Program-made: the position numbers and the translations under genes | The notes under the pieces: generated by a model | Databases searched by the model: none | Seen by the model: the letters and a program-made list of their open reading frames with translations, nothing else | What the model was told of the DNA's origin: nothing | NCBI RefSeq assembly: GCF_964019765.1 | Contig: NZ_OZ026461.1 | Coordinates: forward strand, 744,001 to 808,000 | Origin: Spiroplasma endosymbiont of Panorpa germanica | GTDB taxonomy: Bacteria; Bacillota_I; Bacilli_A; Mycoplasmatales; Mycoplasmataceae | DNA: 64,000 nucleotides | Direction: 5' to 3' | Shown: positions 1-11,201 of the stretch, piece after piece | How positions within the stretch are numbered: the stretch's first letter is position 1 | Layout of the letters: each line of letters begins with the position of its first letter

Positions 1-394
1 TTGGTTTTTGCTCTCGAAAGTCTTTTTCATCTTGTCAGTGCAAAGTCCCGAATTTTCTTGTATCATAATAGGCTAGTTGCATTTCATCATCGATAATAAA
101 GATAGCTTCTTGGTGTTTGATATTAGTTTGTGAATCTCTGGGTTCATAAAATCACTTACCTTCCATTCTCAAGTGAGAAATAAGCACTTTATCATCCAAA
201 TGAAAAACAATGTGTTTAGCAATTCTTTCAATCGAGTCAATCACTCTTCCTGTAATCTGATTTTCAAATTCTGTAATATTTTTGGGTTGTTTCAATAAAT
301 TAGGATACACTATTTTAGCGGAAGTAATTTTTTTACCTACCACTAATTTTCTTAATGTCCTAACCACGGTTTCGACTTCTGGTAATTCTGGCAT
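1..394 (-). CDS. mutM: Formamidopyrimidine-DNA glycosylase, 3' end cut by window edge
   Basis: Base-excision repair enzyme that removes oxidised purines such as 8-oxoguanine and nicks the DNA. The N terminus MPELPEVETVV is the family signature; Pro2 is the catalytic nucleophile and Glu3 the general acid. Further on the reading contains YYDTRKFGTLHW, the conserved strand of the N-terminal domain. Two in-frame TGA codons (one after HLRMEGK, one in GTLHW) must be read as Trp. About 131 residues are visible; the helix-two-turn-helix and zinc finger lie outside the window. The ATG follows an AGGAG ribosome site that starts in the last base of the polA stop region; the gap to polA is 9 bases, so the two are co-transcribed, as in Bacillus where coaE follows. 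Confidence 0.95.
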
Positions 395-403
395 GTTTCT
401 CCT

Positions 404-3124
404 TTATTTTAACTCAAATCAGTTTTTACCCTGACTTGAGCTGATTTCTAATTCAACTGCGACTTTATCTTGTAAATTCATAATTTCAAAGAGTTTTTCT
501 AGAGCTAAGCCCATTTCCTTGATAATAATTTCTTTGACAAATTTGGACTCTTCTTTTAGTACATAGAAAATAATTTCATCGTGGATTTGGGCAACCATTG
601 TAGATTTTAGATTATGCTTTTTGATTTGTTCATCAATATTTATCATCGCTAATTTTAAGATGTCTGCTGCACTCCCTTGAATTGGTGCATTTAAAGCAGC
701 GCGCTCACCAAATTGACGCACTTGGTAATTAGAGCTCAATAATTCGTAGATATAGCGGCGGCGCTTGGCGATAGTTTCTACATAGCCACATTCTTTGGCT
801 TGTTGAATCAATTTTTCCTTATAAACCAATATATCAGGGAATGACTGAAAATAAGCCTCAATGAACCTTTTTGCTTGGTTTATTGGGATGTTCAGGTCGT
901 TTGAAAGACCAAAATCACTTAATCCGTAAATAATCCCAAAATTGAAGATTTTAGCAGTTCTTCGCATTTCGCTATTTACTTCTTGATCTTTGGGAATATT
1001 GTAGATTAGTCGAGCCGCTTCAGTATGGATATCCCTTTTTTGAGCAAAAATATCAATCATATTTTTTTCTGGGGCTATTTGCGCTAAAACTCGTAATTCA
1101 ATTTGAGAATAGTCAAAACTCTGGTATTCTCATTCAGGTTCACAAGTAAAAATTTTTCTAACCTCTTTTTGGTCTTCATCCCTAATAGAGATATTTTGTA
1201 AATTGGGTTCAATTGAACTTAGTCTTCCTGTTGTTGTTAAAGTTTGGTTGTATATTGTGTGAACTTTATTGTCTGGGAAAATATATTTTTCAAAACCTTT
1301 CAAATAAGTTGAATAAAGTTTTGAAAATTTTCGATGTGATATTATCATCCCCACAACAGGGTGTAAATTAATGATTCTTTCTAAGGTTTCGCGATCCGTG
1401 CTCCCTTTGCTGTTATCTGGTAATTTTAGGCTATTGTACAGCAATTCTTTTAGCTGCTTAGTTGAACTTATATTAAAATCACTTTCAACAAATTCGCTCA
1501 CTTCATTTAGGATTTCATTTTCTACCAATTCTATCTTGTTCTTAATATTTTGGGTTTGAAGTTCTAATTCCTGACGATTAATATAAACTCCTGATTGCTC
1601 CATAGCATATAAAACTTTACCAAATTTTAAGTCAATTTGTTCATATAATTTCATTAAGTTTTGAGATTCAAGAAACTCAAATGCAATTGTTTTTGATTTA
1701 AATAAGAACTCTGCTTTACGAGCCAAGTATTCAAACTTTTTGTCTTCTTCGACAAAAGCTGTTTTCTTAGCTCCCCTACCAAAAACTTCCTCTGGTTCTT
1801 CAATTTCAAATTCCCCAACAATACTTCTTAGGTGGTTTGAAAAAGTTGATTTTGTAGAGCTATCTTTGATATAACCAATTAGCATTAAATCATATTCAAT
1901 CGCATCCAGACTGACTTGGTAGTTACATCTTTTTAAGGCTGTCACTGCAGCTTTGAAATCATAAAAGTATTTTTTTCTATTTACATTTAATAAAAACTGA
2001 TTAAAGTGTTCATCTAAAGTTGGTTGATCTCAATTAAATAAATCAACTTCATTTGCACTTGATAAATTCAAAATGAAATTACCTTTTTCATTGCTAATTG
2101 AAATCCCAATTATATCTGATTTATGGTAATTGGTATCCAAGAGTTCAACAATAATGGCATTTTCTTTTCCTTCAAGTTGAGGGTCTCATTTATCTAGTAC
2201 TTGATACTTGATTTTTTCTACTTGATTAATATTATTAACTCTGTTTGAAAGTCTTTTTACCAAGGAAAACATTTCATATTTGTTCAAGAAGTTGATTATT
2301 GATTCGATATTCAAAGCCACTTGTTGGCAAACAAAGCTTTCAATTTCAACATCTTTTTTAATTGTGGCAATTTCTTTTGATAACAGCGCCATCTCTTTTG
2401 AATCGATAAGTTTTTTTTGAGTAGCTCCTGTGATTCGATCTATATTTTCATAAACTCCTTCAAGGGAGTGGTATTTTTGCAATAAGTTAATTGCCCCTTT
2501 TTCTCCAATTCCAGCAACCCCTTTAATGTTGTCACTTGGATCACCCATAATTCCTTTTAAATCAGGGACCTGACTGGGTTTAACAAATCATTTCTCTAAA
2601 AGTTCTTCTTCTCCGAAAACTAATAAGTCACTAACTCCTGTTTTTGGAACTAATATTTTAGTTCTTTCATTGATCAATTGGAACATATCCTTGTCACTTG
2701 TTAGTATTTCAATTTCGAATTTTGAATCCTCTTCAAAAAGTTTTAAAGCAATACTTCCGATAATATCATCTGCTTCAATATTTTCAATTTCAAAATAAGA
2801 GATATTAGCCTCTTTTAAAAATTCTCTTACAATTGGAAACTGGGAAACCAATTCATCTGGTGTTTTGCTACGACCAGCTTTATAATCTGGCATTTTATCA
2901 TGTCGAAAAGTTTTCTTACCTTTATCAAAGGCTACAATAACATCAAAGTAGTTGTTGTCATTCAGCAAACTTGAAAGCATATTAACAAAAGAGTAAACTG
3001 CATTTGTGGGAATTCCCGTTTTAGTTCTTAAGATGTTTCCAGTATATGCTGAAGCAAAGTAAGCACGAAAAATTAGAGAGTTACCATCAACTAGTAGTAT
3101 TTTTTTAGTTTTCATAATTATCAT
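404..3124 (-). CDS. polA: DNA polymerase I, full length
   Basis: Gap-filling and primer-removal polymerase, 906 residues. The N-terminal 5'-3' nuclease domain starts LLVDGNSLIFRAYF and includes the helix-hairpin-helix GDPSDNIKGVAGIGEKG near residue 200. The middle domain aligns with the proofreading fold but lacks the paired DxE acidic residues, so proofreading is probably lost, as in Bacillus. The polymerase domain carries motif B RRTAKIFNFGIIYG and motif C QIHDEIIF. Several TGA codons are read as Trp, including one five codons before the TAA stop. The first ATG is chosen because AAGGA lies 5 bases upstream; another ATG follows three codons later. A terminator for dnaE lies just upstream. 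Confidence 0.95.
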
Positions 3125-3142
3125 CCATTCCTTTTTAGTTTA

Positions 3143-3170
3143 ACAAAAAAAAGCGATTTTATCGCCCTTT
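3143..3170 (-). terminator. Rho-independent terminator after dnaE
   Basis: On the minus strand the stem GCGAT/ATCGC with a 3-base loop is followed by a run of eight T. It begins directly after the dnaE stop and ends just before the polA ribosome site, so it separates dnaE from polA-mutM or attenuates read-through. Confidence 0.75.
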
Positions 3171-6100
3171 TTAAGTTGTTGAAAAGATTTTAAAGATTTC
3201 GTTAAGAATTCCTGTAACCTTGTTGTTATAAATCTGAGTTCTAATTTCTCCAACCATAATAGTTCCTTCGGTAATTTGATTTTTGTATTTTTCAAAAGTT
3301 GAGGCAAACATAGTTACATCTAAATGACTAGTTTCATCTGAAATATCCAAAAAGACCATTTCTTTATTATTCTTATCAAAGTGAATTTTATAACTATTGA
3401 TAATAAACAGAACCGGACTTTTCATATCCCCTTTATTTAGGCTATTAATCAAGCTTAGACGTTCTGAATTAGCCATTTTACTGCGAATGACTTGCATTGG
3501 GTGTGCTGATAAATAGAAACCTAAGGAATCTAATTCGTAAAACGATGTATTAATTAATGAATCGTTTTTGACTTCTAGTTCTGGAAAGGTAAAGGGGTTT
3601 ATTTTTTCTATGTTTTGATTTAAGTCGGCAAATAACAAAATTTTCTCTTGGTTAGAAATTAGTGTTTCTCGAGAGAAACCAAACTTATCCAATGCCCCGG
3701 CTTTTGCCAAGTTTAAAAAAGTCGTATTGTTCAAACCTTTTTTAAAAGTCTTTGAACAAAAATTAAATAAGTCGTTAAAAGCTGTTTTGTCTAATTGCTT
3801 TAAATCTGCTAAGTTTTTTACAAACTCGATTCCAACTTGTTTAATAAGAATTAGTGGTAAAAAAATCCCTCTTTCGTTTCCATAATAGCCCAATTTAACG
3901 TTTTGGACGTTTGGTGGGATTAATTTTATATCAAACGACCTTACCTCATCTAAATATTTACTGGTTTTAGCCTCATTACCGATGCTAGAGTTTAACAACT
4001 CACAATAAAATTCTGCTGTAAAATTTTGTTTTAAATAAGCTAATCAATAACCAATGTATGAGTAAGCAATTGCATGAGATTTGTTAAATCCATAATTTGC
4101 AAATTTTAAAATTCATGCTCAGATTTCTTCGGCTTTTTGTTGTGAATAACCTCCTTCGAGAGCACCTTTAATAAAATCTTCGTATTCCTTAGTCATTAAT
4201 TGCAGGTCTTTTTTACCCATCGCTCTTCGGACAATATCAGCCTTAGCTAAACTAAATCCCCCAACTCTTTGTAAAATTTGAATAACTTGTTCTTGATAAA
4301 CAATTATTCCAAAAGTTGGTTCTAAAATATCAACTAAAGACTTTTCTAAAATTTCATAACCTTTTTGAGAATTCTTATTTTTTATATACTCGGGGATATT
4401 TTCTTGAGGTCCTGGACGAAATAGCGCTGAGGCAGCCGCTATGTCTGCAATTGATCCAACTTGCATTTTAAAAATTGTATCAGTCATTCCTGGAGACTCT
4501 AATTGAAATATACCCGTTGTTTTTCCAGCTCTCAAACTTTGAAATGTCTCCAAATCATTTAGCGGGATTTTAGAAAGACTAATATTTAATTTACGGTTTT
4601 GATTTACTGATTTTAAAATATTATTAAGAGTTGTTAAGTTTCTTAATCCCAGTAAGTCTATTTTTATCAGTCCCAAGTCTTCTAGGTGATTCATTGAGAA
4701 CTGGGTTTGATTCATTCCGTTGAACCCAACTTTTAATGGGACGATTTCTCGCAAGTCAACATCACAAAAAACTATACCAGCTGCATGGGTTCCAGTTTGT
4801 CTTGGTAGTCCTATTAATTTTTTAGCAACTGGGTAAATTCCTTCATTCTCTTTTAAGAATATTTTTAATTTTGAGAAATTTTCAATTGCTCCATCTAAAT
4901 CTCTTAAATACTCATTGCCAATTGGTTTGGTAATGTCGTTAATGGTTTCAGCAGAAATACCAAAAACTCTTGCACAATCTCTAAGAGCATTTTTTGTACC
5001 AATAGTTTGGTAGGTTGTAATTGAGGCTACATTGAAGCGACCATACTTTTCAAAGATATATTCAATTACCTCATCACGTCTATCGTCTTGAAAGTCAATA
5101 TCAATATCTGGTAACGATATTCTTTCGGGATTTAAAAATCTTTCAAAGATTAATCCATTTTCAATCGGATCAATTGTAGTAATTTGTAATAAGAAAGATA
5201 CTAGCGAACCTACAGCACTTCCTCGACCAGGACCAACTAAGATTCCTAGATCTTTAGCTTTTCTCACAAAGTCGTAAACCACCAAGAAATAGTCTGAAAA
5301 ACCCATTGAAAATATTGTACTTAGCTCACTTTCCATTCGATCAGAATATGTTTTAGGTATTCCAGATTGCTTTTTAAAGTTCATAAAGTAACCCCTTAAA
5401 CTTTGCTCACAAATCAATCGTAAATAATTATCTGAAGGGATATTTTTAGGATTGGGATATTTAATTAAATGACTTCTTGATTCAGTAAATAAATCGAAAT
5501 TACAGTTTTTGCTAATGTACTCCATGTTTTTTTTGTGAACCTTAATATTAATAAATTTTTCAATCTCCTTATCGCTGTAGTAATATTTATTATTATCTAT
5601 TCTAGATTGTTGTGAGATTAGTATATTATCTTTTATGGCTTTTAAAATTTTAAAAGCTTGAAAATCGTTTTTTTGTAGATATTTAATTTCTTGACAAAAA
5701 ATTAACTGATTTTCATATTCCATATCAATACTTTTTAAATTTTCACTAACTCCAATAAAAACATCTTTTTTATCCAAAGACTTGCTGATATTTTCATAAA
5801 TCTGGGTGTCGAACTTCTCCTTAAAATTTACAACCAATATTATATTCTCAGTTAATCCCTTGAGAAGGAAATCAAATTTTTGTGCATCATCATTAAATTC
5901 CTGACACATAATCATTGAACTCATTTGGGAAATAAATTTATACCCATTACGATTTTTAGCATATAGGTTAATTGAAAATGCTGTTTCAAAAAGTTTGAAT
6001 TTAACAGTTAAACCTGCAATTGGTTTTAATTTGTGTTTTTGAGACAACTTAAAAAAATCCGCTAGTCCATATAGCGTTTCAATATCATTGTAAATCACAA

Positions 6101-6212
6101 ATTTAAATTTATTATCACTTGCAAATTGAAAATAGTCTTGTAATGTTATTAAAGAATCTTGAAAATTAAAACAGCTTCTCACATTAAGTAAGGGGGTGTA
6201 CACAAAAATCAC
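3171..6212 (-). CDS. dnaE: DNA polymerase III alpha subunit, DnaE type
   Basis: Replicative C-family polymerase, 1013 residues, of the DnaE type found with PolC in low-GC Gram-positives. The N-terminal PHP region (about 1-220) lacks clear metal-binding His/Asp motifs and is probably inactive. The palm has GPGRGSAVGSLVSFLL near residue 327 and the catalytic aspartates in PDIDIDFQDDRRDEV near 368. A fingers segment LPRQTGTHAAGIVF and a C-terminal OB-fold (VMVGEIRTQIYNNKVTGI region) follow. TGA-Trp codons occur in the linker WAWILKFANYGFNKSHAIAY. The start is GTG. The listed GTG aligns with other DnaE N termini, but the second GTG three codons later has AAGGTGA 5 bases upstream and may be the true start (6203). 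Confidence 0.95.
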
Positions 6213-6220
6213 CTTGCTTT

Positions 6221-6547
6221 CTAGTTTAAGATTACAAATAAAAGCAGAGTCACAACAATTAAGGCGATTATTAAATAAATAGTTATTCTAAAAATCATTG
6301 GCCCTTTAATTTTAACCTTACGACGGTTAATTTCTCCGCTGCTCAATTCGATGTAGTCATTATTATTTTGATTATTTTTGCTTATTTTAGTAATTGTTAA
6401 ATCATCATCATTAAAATCTTCTGTTACTACTGTATCATTTGTTTTTTGTTGGTCAATATTTTTTACAAGCGAACCTTGGAAAATACCATATTTACCCTTT
6501 TGAATTGACTTCGGTGCCTTTTTGGTTTTTTTCTCCTGTGCCTTCAA
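6221..6547 (-). CDS. Small tail-anchored membrane protein, unknown function
   Basis: 108 residues: a basic, low-complexity N terminus (KAQEKKTKKAPKS), an acidic middle (TEDFNDDDLT) and one C-terminal hydrophobic segment of about 22 residues ending two residues before the stop. The layout suggests a cytoplasmic protein anchored by its tail. The start is TTG, supported by a strong AAGGAGG 9 bases upstream. It overlaps the 3' end of thiI by 56 bases in another frame and ends 8 bases before dnaE, so it lies in the ezrA-thiI-dnaE transcript. No family recognised. Confidence 0.75.
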   Translation of the reverse strand: MKAQEKKTKKAPKSIQKGKYGIFQGSLVKNIDQQKTNDTVVTEDFNDDDLTITKISKNNQNNNDYIELSSGEINRRKVKIKGPMIFRITIYLIIALIVVTLLLFVILN

Positions 6548-7724
6548 TTATATTCCCCTCCTTTACTATGTAATGTTTAATTGAGTTTTTTATTGTATGG
6601 TCTAATATTTCTTCTCACAAGATTTGCTCTTCTTGTTGCTCTGCACGATACTTTCGTGGTTTTGTAACTGGATTTTTAGGAACATACATACTACAAACAT
6701 CATCAAATGGTAATATTGAAGTTTCGTAGGTATCAATCGCTTTCGATATTTTGATTATTTCTTCCTTATCATAGGTTACAACTGGTCTTATAATTGGTAA
6801 ATCTGAGACACTGTCAATAACACCAATACTCTCAATTGTTTGACTAGCAACCTGTCCTAAAGCTTCTCCTGTGATTAATGCTTTGGCATTAATTGTTTTG
6901 CTCAATTGGTTGGCGATTCTAATAAACATACGACGCATTAAAGTGATACGATATGATTCATCTTTGATATGCATTAGTTCTTGAAGTAACAATCCAAAAT
7001 CACAAATATAAAGTGAGAATGAATTCTGATTAAAACGAGCAATTTTTTTAGTTAGACTAAAAACTTTTTCTAAAGCCTCAGGAGTTGTATGTGGTGGGGT
7101 CATGAAGTGAAGAAAATCAACTTGCATTCCGCGCTTCATAGCTAAAAAAGAAGCTACTGGTGAGTCAATTCCCCCAGATAGCAAACAAAGTCCCTTACCA
7201 CTAACCCCAACTGGCAATCCTTTTAAAGCGGTAATTCTTGAGGTGAAAATATAGGTTTTTTCTCTTTTAACAATTATTTCAATTTTAGTATTTGGATTAT
7301 GAACATCAACTGTCAAATTATCAGTATTAAAAAGGATATTTTTAGCAACCACTTGTTTAATTTCTTGAGATGTCAGCATAAAAGTTTTATCTTTTCTTTC
7401 AACCTCTAATTTAAAACTACCTCTGGGTGATTCCTTGGCAATATTTAAAGCTACTTGAGAAATTTTGTCAATATCATTTTCAACTTCATCAACTACAGAT
7501 AGTGAGTATATTCCAAAAGTGTCTTGAAGATTCGCTAAAACTTCATCTAGTAAATTATCTGAAAGTACATCTATTTTTAAACTGTTATGACTTTTGATAA
7601 AAACCACTTCTTCACGAAATGGTTTCAATTTGAACTTAATATTTTGTAGTAACTTATTTATAAAAAAGTTTCGGTTGGAACCCTTTAAAGTTAACTCTCC
7701 GTAACGAACTAAAATATGTTTCAT
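6492..7724 (-). CDS. thiI: tRNA 4-thiouridine sulfurtransferase
   Basis: Adenylates U8 of tRNA and transfers sulfur to make 4-thiouridine. 410 residues. The N-terminal ferredoxin-like and THUMP domains cover about 1-165, followed by the PP-loop ATP pyrophosphatase domain with SGGIDSPVASFLA at 183-195. There is no C-terminal rhodanese domain, as in Bacillus. A TGA after EEQIL is read as Trp, which adds 41 residues and brings the length to that of the Bacillus protein; this tail overlaps the following TTG-start gene by 56 bases. The start ATG has GAGGAA upstream. The gap to ezrA is 15 bases; ezrA-thiI proximity is also seen in Bacillus. Confidence 0.93.
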
Positions 7725-7739
7725 GATTATTCCTCTATT

Positions 7740-9494
7740 TTACTTTCTTTGATTTTTGTTTTTTAAATTGGTGATTTGTTTAAAAGAGTAACCAATCAAT
7801 TGATCAAGATGTCTGTTGTGGTAATATTGTTCTGCTGTCGCAATTATTTGCTCTGCTGCTGGATGAACATCAACAAACCTTTCAATATATAGGATTATTT
7901 CTTGAGAAATAAAATCTAAAAATATTGTATCATTTATTTGACTAGATAGTTTCCAGGCTCTTTTGGCTAAATCGTTAATTTTTTCTGAAAGGTATTTTTT
8001 CTCTTCTTCACTGTCTGCGTGAACAATTCTTTTTTCTTCAAATTCAGTAATTGTTTGATTTAATTCATCGATTGAAATTAAGTATTTTTTTAGCTCTGGA
8101 ACACTGCGGTGTTGGTTTATTTTAACCTCACACTGACTCAAAATTGACTGAATGAAAATAACATCATTTAATAAATGTTCCATGCTTGAAGTTTTACCCT
8201 CAATTTCAATTACTGAGTTTTCTAAATTTTCAATATTTTCTAAAGCTCTTTTAATAACAATTTTAGAATTATCTTTCAACAAGCCCAAATCTAACTCTGC
8301 AATATTCGAACTTGTATCAATAACTGCAAAAATTTTGTATGCCATTTCCTTGGTTTTCAGAAATTCATAACGGGTTTTTTCAAAATTATTTCATTCCGGA
8401 CTTGGGGCTTTATTAATTGCCTTGATTGATCTGTGGGCTTTTTCAATATTTGCACAAGCAGTATCGATTTCCTGGATAAAGTATCTCATCTTTTCATCGT
8501 TTTCTTCAAAGAAATTTTTTAAATTATCATCATACTCAACTTCATTAATAAAGTTTCTAATCAAATCAAAAATTTCAGCCAGGAGTTTATTCGCTTTTCG
8601 GTATTGCAATCTTTTCAGTTCGTTATTAATTTTGATTCTTAGTGTGTCCACATTGCTTTCCAAAATAGAATACTGTTCAGCGGTTTTAGTTATTCTTTCA
8701 TTGGCTTGACCAAAAGTTACGTACTTATTTTTTAACTCAATTAATTTATTTGGAATAGTGGTTAGAATAGTTGAAATAATTGTTGGTATATTATCTAAAA
8801 GCTCAATTAGGAAAATAAGACTATTATCAATTTTATACAAAACATCTCATGATTTACGATAATTTCCTTCTTCTAATTCGATATAAAATTCCTCAAAAAA
8901 ACCTTCAATTTGTTGAATGGTGTCTGCAAGTTTGACCTCATCAATTTCAATTTTACCAAAGGTTAACATTGTGGCTTCTTCTTTTAAATTTTGGAATACT
9001 TCTCTAACAATGATTGAGTTACTTCTTTGAATTAATTCAATTTCAATCGCATCTTCAATTTCCTCGTTAATTTCTTGGACTTTTCTTTTGATTTCTTGTA
9101 ATGTTAAGTAAATTTCATTAACTTTTCGGTAGTTTGATATTAAGGGTAAAGTTGCTTTACGGTTATTAATTATCCCACTTAATGAGTCAAAAATTTTCTT
9201 TAGTTCCTTTTCGAACAATAATTCATATTTAGTTCTTCAAACCATCATTTCTTGTTCAAATACCTTGTTGACATTATTTATATTTGAAATTCTTTGAAGA
9301 TGAATTTTTAGCGGGGTTCGTTTCAAAATATCTATTGTATCCAAAGAGTGGGCAATTTTAGAAATAATTGCACGATAAACGCAAAATAAGATAACAATAA
9401 TTACAATGGCGAAAAAAATGGCGAAAAAAACGGTTCAACCAACAATGTCGATTGTGCTTATATTTGAACTTAACAATAGCAAATTTTCTAACAT
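7740..9494 (-). CDS. ezrA: EzrA-like septation ring regulator
   Basis: 584 residues: a short outside N terminus, one transmembrane segment at about 17-41 (WTVFFAIFFAIVIIVILFCV) and then a long cytoplasmic helical coiled-coil region to the end. This is the EzrA architecture and length (562 in Bacillus), and its position between thiI and rpsD matches Bacillus. EzrA binds FtsZ and limits extra Z-rings. The family call rests on topology, length and synteny; sequence identity to EzrA is low by eye. Several TGA-Trp codons break the standard-code frame. The ATG follows AAGAGG, and a TATAAT lies 19 bases before it. Confidence 0.75.
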
Positions 9495-9512
9495 AAAGAC
9501 CTCTTAAAAACT

Positions 9513-9518
9513 ATTATA
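9513..9518 (-). promoter_or_regulatory. -10 box of the ezrA-thiI-dnaE operon
   Basis: Perfect TATAAT preceded by TGC, an extended -10. The -35 is weak. It fires away from the rpsD promoter, so the 284-base gap between ezrA and rpsD holds two divergent promoters. Confidence 0.65.
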
Positions 9519-9593
9519 GCATAATAAAAAACATTGAAATAGTTGCTTATTGATAATTAATGTTGAGTAATTGAAAAAACCTTGGTTTGCCGT

Positions 9594-9621
9594 TTGACAA
9601 TTACTAAAATTTGTATATAAT
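9594..9621 (+). promoter_or_regulatory. rpsD promoter
   Basis: TTGACA at 9594-9599 and TATAAT at 9616-9621 with a 16-base spacer, both perfect consensus. Transcription should begin near 9628, giving a leader of about 150 bases before rpsD. Confidence 0.8.
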
Positions 9622-9627
9622 TAATTT

Positions 9628-9778
9628 GTTATATAAGATATCTGCGAATAAGTATGTTAGGCTAACTGTTTATTAACAATTTACAGTAACCTTTAGCAGT
9701 AAAGGCGAATTTATAAACTCTTCCCAACAGGACTTATTTTTATCTCATGTTAACAAAGAAAAACTTTAGGAGGCTTAA
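9628..9778 (+). promoter_or_regulatory. Structured rpsD leader, probable S4 autoregulatory site
   Basis: A 150-base untranslated leader between a strong promoter and rpsD. It contains GTTAGGCTAAC (9656-9666) and the hairpin CCTTTA-GCAG-TAAAGG (9690-9705), then AGGAGG 5 bases before the ATG. In Bacillus, S4 represses its own message through a folded leader; the present leader is the right length and place, but equivalence of the fold is inferred. No terminator is visible, so control would be translational. Confidence 0.5.
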
Positions 9779-10396
9779 ATGTCAAGATACACAGGATCGA
9801 CATTCAAAAAGGCTCGTAGATATGGTTTCTCTATTTTAGAAAATGGGAAAGAATTTAGTAAAGGTAAAAAACGTACAACAGCGCCAGGACAACACGGATC
9901 TAAAAGGGTTAAATTGTCTGGTTATGGACTACAAATGCAAGAAAAACAAAAGGTTAAATTCATGTATGGATTGACTGAACGTCAATTCAGAAATACTTAT
10001 GCAAGAGCAAAAGGTATGCAAGGAATTACTGGTACAAACTTCTTACAACAATTAGAATCTCGTTTAGATAACATCGTTTATCGTATGGGATTAGCAATGA
10101 CTAGACAAGGTGCTAGACAACTTGTTAACCATGGTCATATTTTAGTTAATGATAAAAAAGTTGATATTCCATCATACAATGTAAAAATTGGAGATAAAAT
10201 CAAAGTTAAAGAAAATATGGCTAAAAACTCAAAAATTGTTGAAGCATTAACCAATAACCAAGCAACAGTAAGTTTTGTGAAATTTGATAAAACAAAACTT
10301 GTTGGTGAATATGTTCGTTTCCCAGAACGTTCTGAATTAAATCAAGAAATCAACGAAGCACTTATAGTTGAATGATACAACCGTTTAATCAAATAA
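9779..10396 (+). CDS. rpsD: 30S ribosomal protein S4
   Basis: Primary 16S rRNA-binding protein of the small subunit, 205 residues, the usual length. N terminus [16 protein letters not shown]; the S4 RNA-binding domain runs about 93-155 ([31 protein letters not shown]). It lacks the N-terminal Cys zinc motif. The last seven codons follow a TGA read as Trp (WYNRLIK), which gives the conserved S4 C terminus and is good evidence for the code. AGGAGG precedes the ATG. Monocistronic, with its own promoter and terminator. Confidence 0.97.
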
Positions 10397-10400
10397 GATT

Positions 10401-10435
10401 ATAAAAAAATGACTCAGATGAGTCATTTTTTTATT
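10401..10435 (+). terminator. Terminator after rpsD, probably bidirectional
   Basis: ATGACTC-AGAT-GAGTCAT stem-loop at 10409-10426 with seven T after it and seven A before it, so it can also stop the convergent minus-strand gene ending at 10447. Confidence 0.85.
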
Positions 10436-10446
10436 TGTAATTTAGA

Positions 10447-11184
10447 CTATCCTATTTGTTTAAAGATGTCTTGAATAATGCTTGTTGTTAAAACAAATGA
10501 AGAAGATTCTGAGATTACCCTAGCAGTTGAAATTGTAAGGAATGTCAAGTTGTCAAAGTTACTTTTATCTTCTGAAACTTTTAATTCAATTTTACTATTT
10601 GCTATTGCTAAAAACTTTTCGTTGGCTAATAGGAGTTTTTTAGTAGCTTTAATAATATCATTTAAATTGTTTGACTCCAAAATATCGATTAGACACTCTT
10701 CAAAAAAACGAAATTGTTCAGGTTTTTCATTTTTATCCACAAACTTGTCAAAAGTTCTAATTAGGCTTGATATATTATTTTTTAGCAATGAGATAGCAAA
10801 ACTATTATTTACTGTTGAAATATCTAAATTTTCAACCTCTGAATTACTTCCTAAGTATTTAATTTTAGAAATACAAGAGACTGCAGAATCAAGATTTTTT
10901 TTAACAACTCTTGAGAAAACCAAAGTTTTCATAAAATCTTTCATATCCTGTTCAGATTTGATATCAACTTTATTAGCAAGTGACTCGATTTTTTCAACAC
11001 TATCTGAGATAAGAATTATTATATCTTCTAGATTTTCCTTTAAATGTTTTTCATCAATTTCTTTAAGAAGATTAGCTAGTTCACGATTTATTTTCTGATC
11101 CATTGGGAATATTTCCCTTAATTCCTCACAATAATATTCAACTAAAGATTTTAGGTTATTTTTCCCTATTTCGCTTAATAGCAT
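10447..11184 (-). CDS. Uncharacterised helical cytoplasmic protein
   Basis: 245 residues, acidic, mostly predicted helix, with no signal peptide, membrane segment or cysteine-rich motif. The sequence has regular Leu/Ile heptad-like spacing (LANLLKEIDEKHLKENLEDI) that could form a coiled coil or helical bundle. It ends at TAG 10 bases after the shared rpsD terminator and begins 17 bases downstream of the tyrS stop, so it is probably the last gene of the tyrS transcript. No family recognised. Confidence 0.7.
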   Translation of the reverse strand: MLLSEIGKNNLKSLVEYYCEELREIFPMDQKINRELANLLKEIDEKHLKENLEDIIILISDSVEKIESLANKVDIKSEQDMKDFMKTLVFSRVVKKNLDSAVSCISKIKYLGSNSEVENLDISTVNNSFAISLLKNNISSLIRTFDKFVDKNEKPEQFRFFEECLIDILESNNLNDIIKATKKLLLANEKFLAIANSKIELKVSEDKSNFDNLTFLTISTARVISESSSFVLTTSIIQDIFKQIG

Positions 11185-11201
11185 TTTTAGACCCCCGTTT
11201 T

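Noticed and set aside
404-3124. polA, dnaE, tyrS, pdhA and many others look broken into several ORFs
   Set aside because: Every break tested is a TGA at a conserved Trp or in-frame position; with genetic code 4 the frames are continuous.
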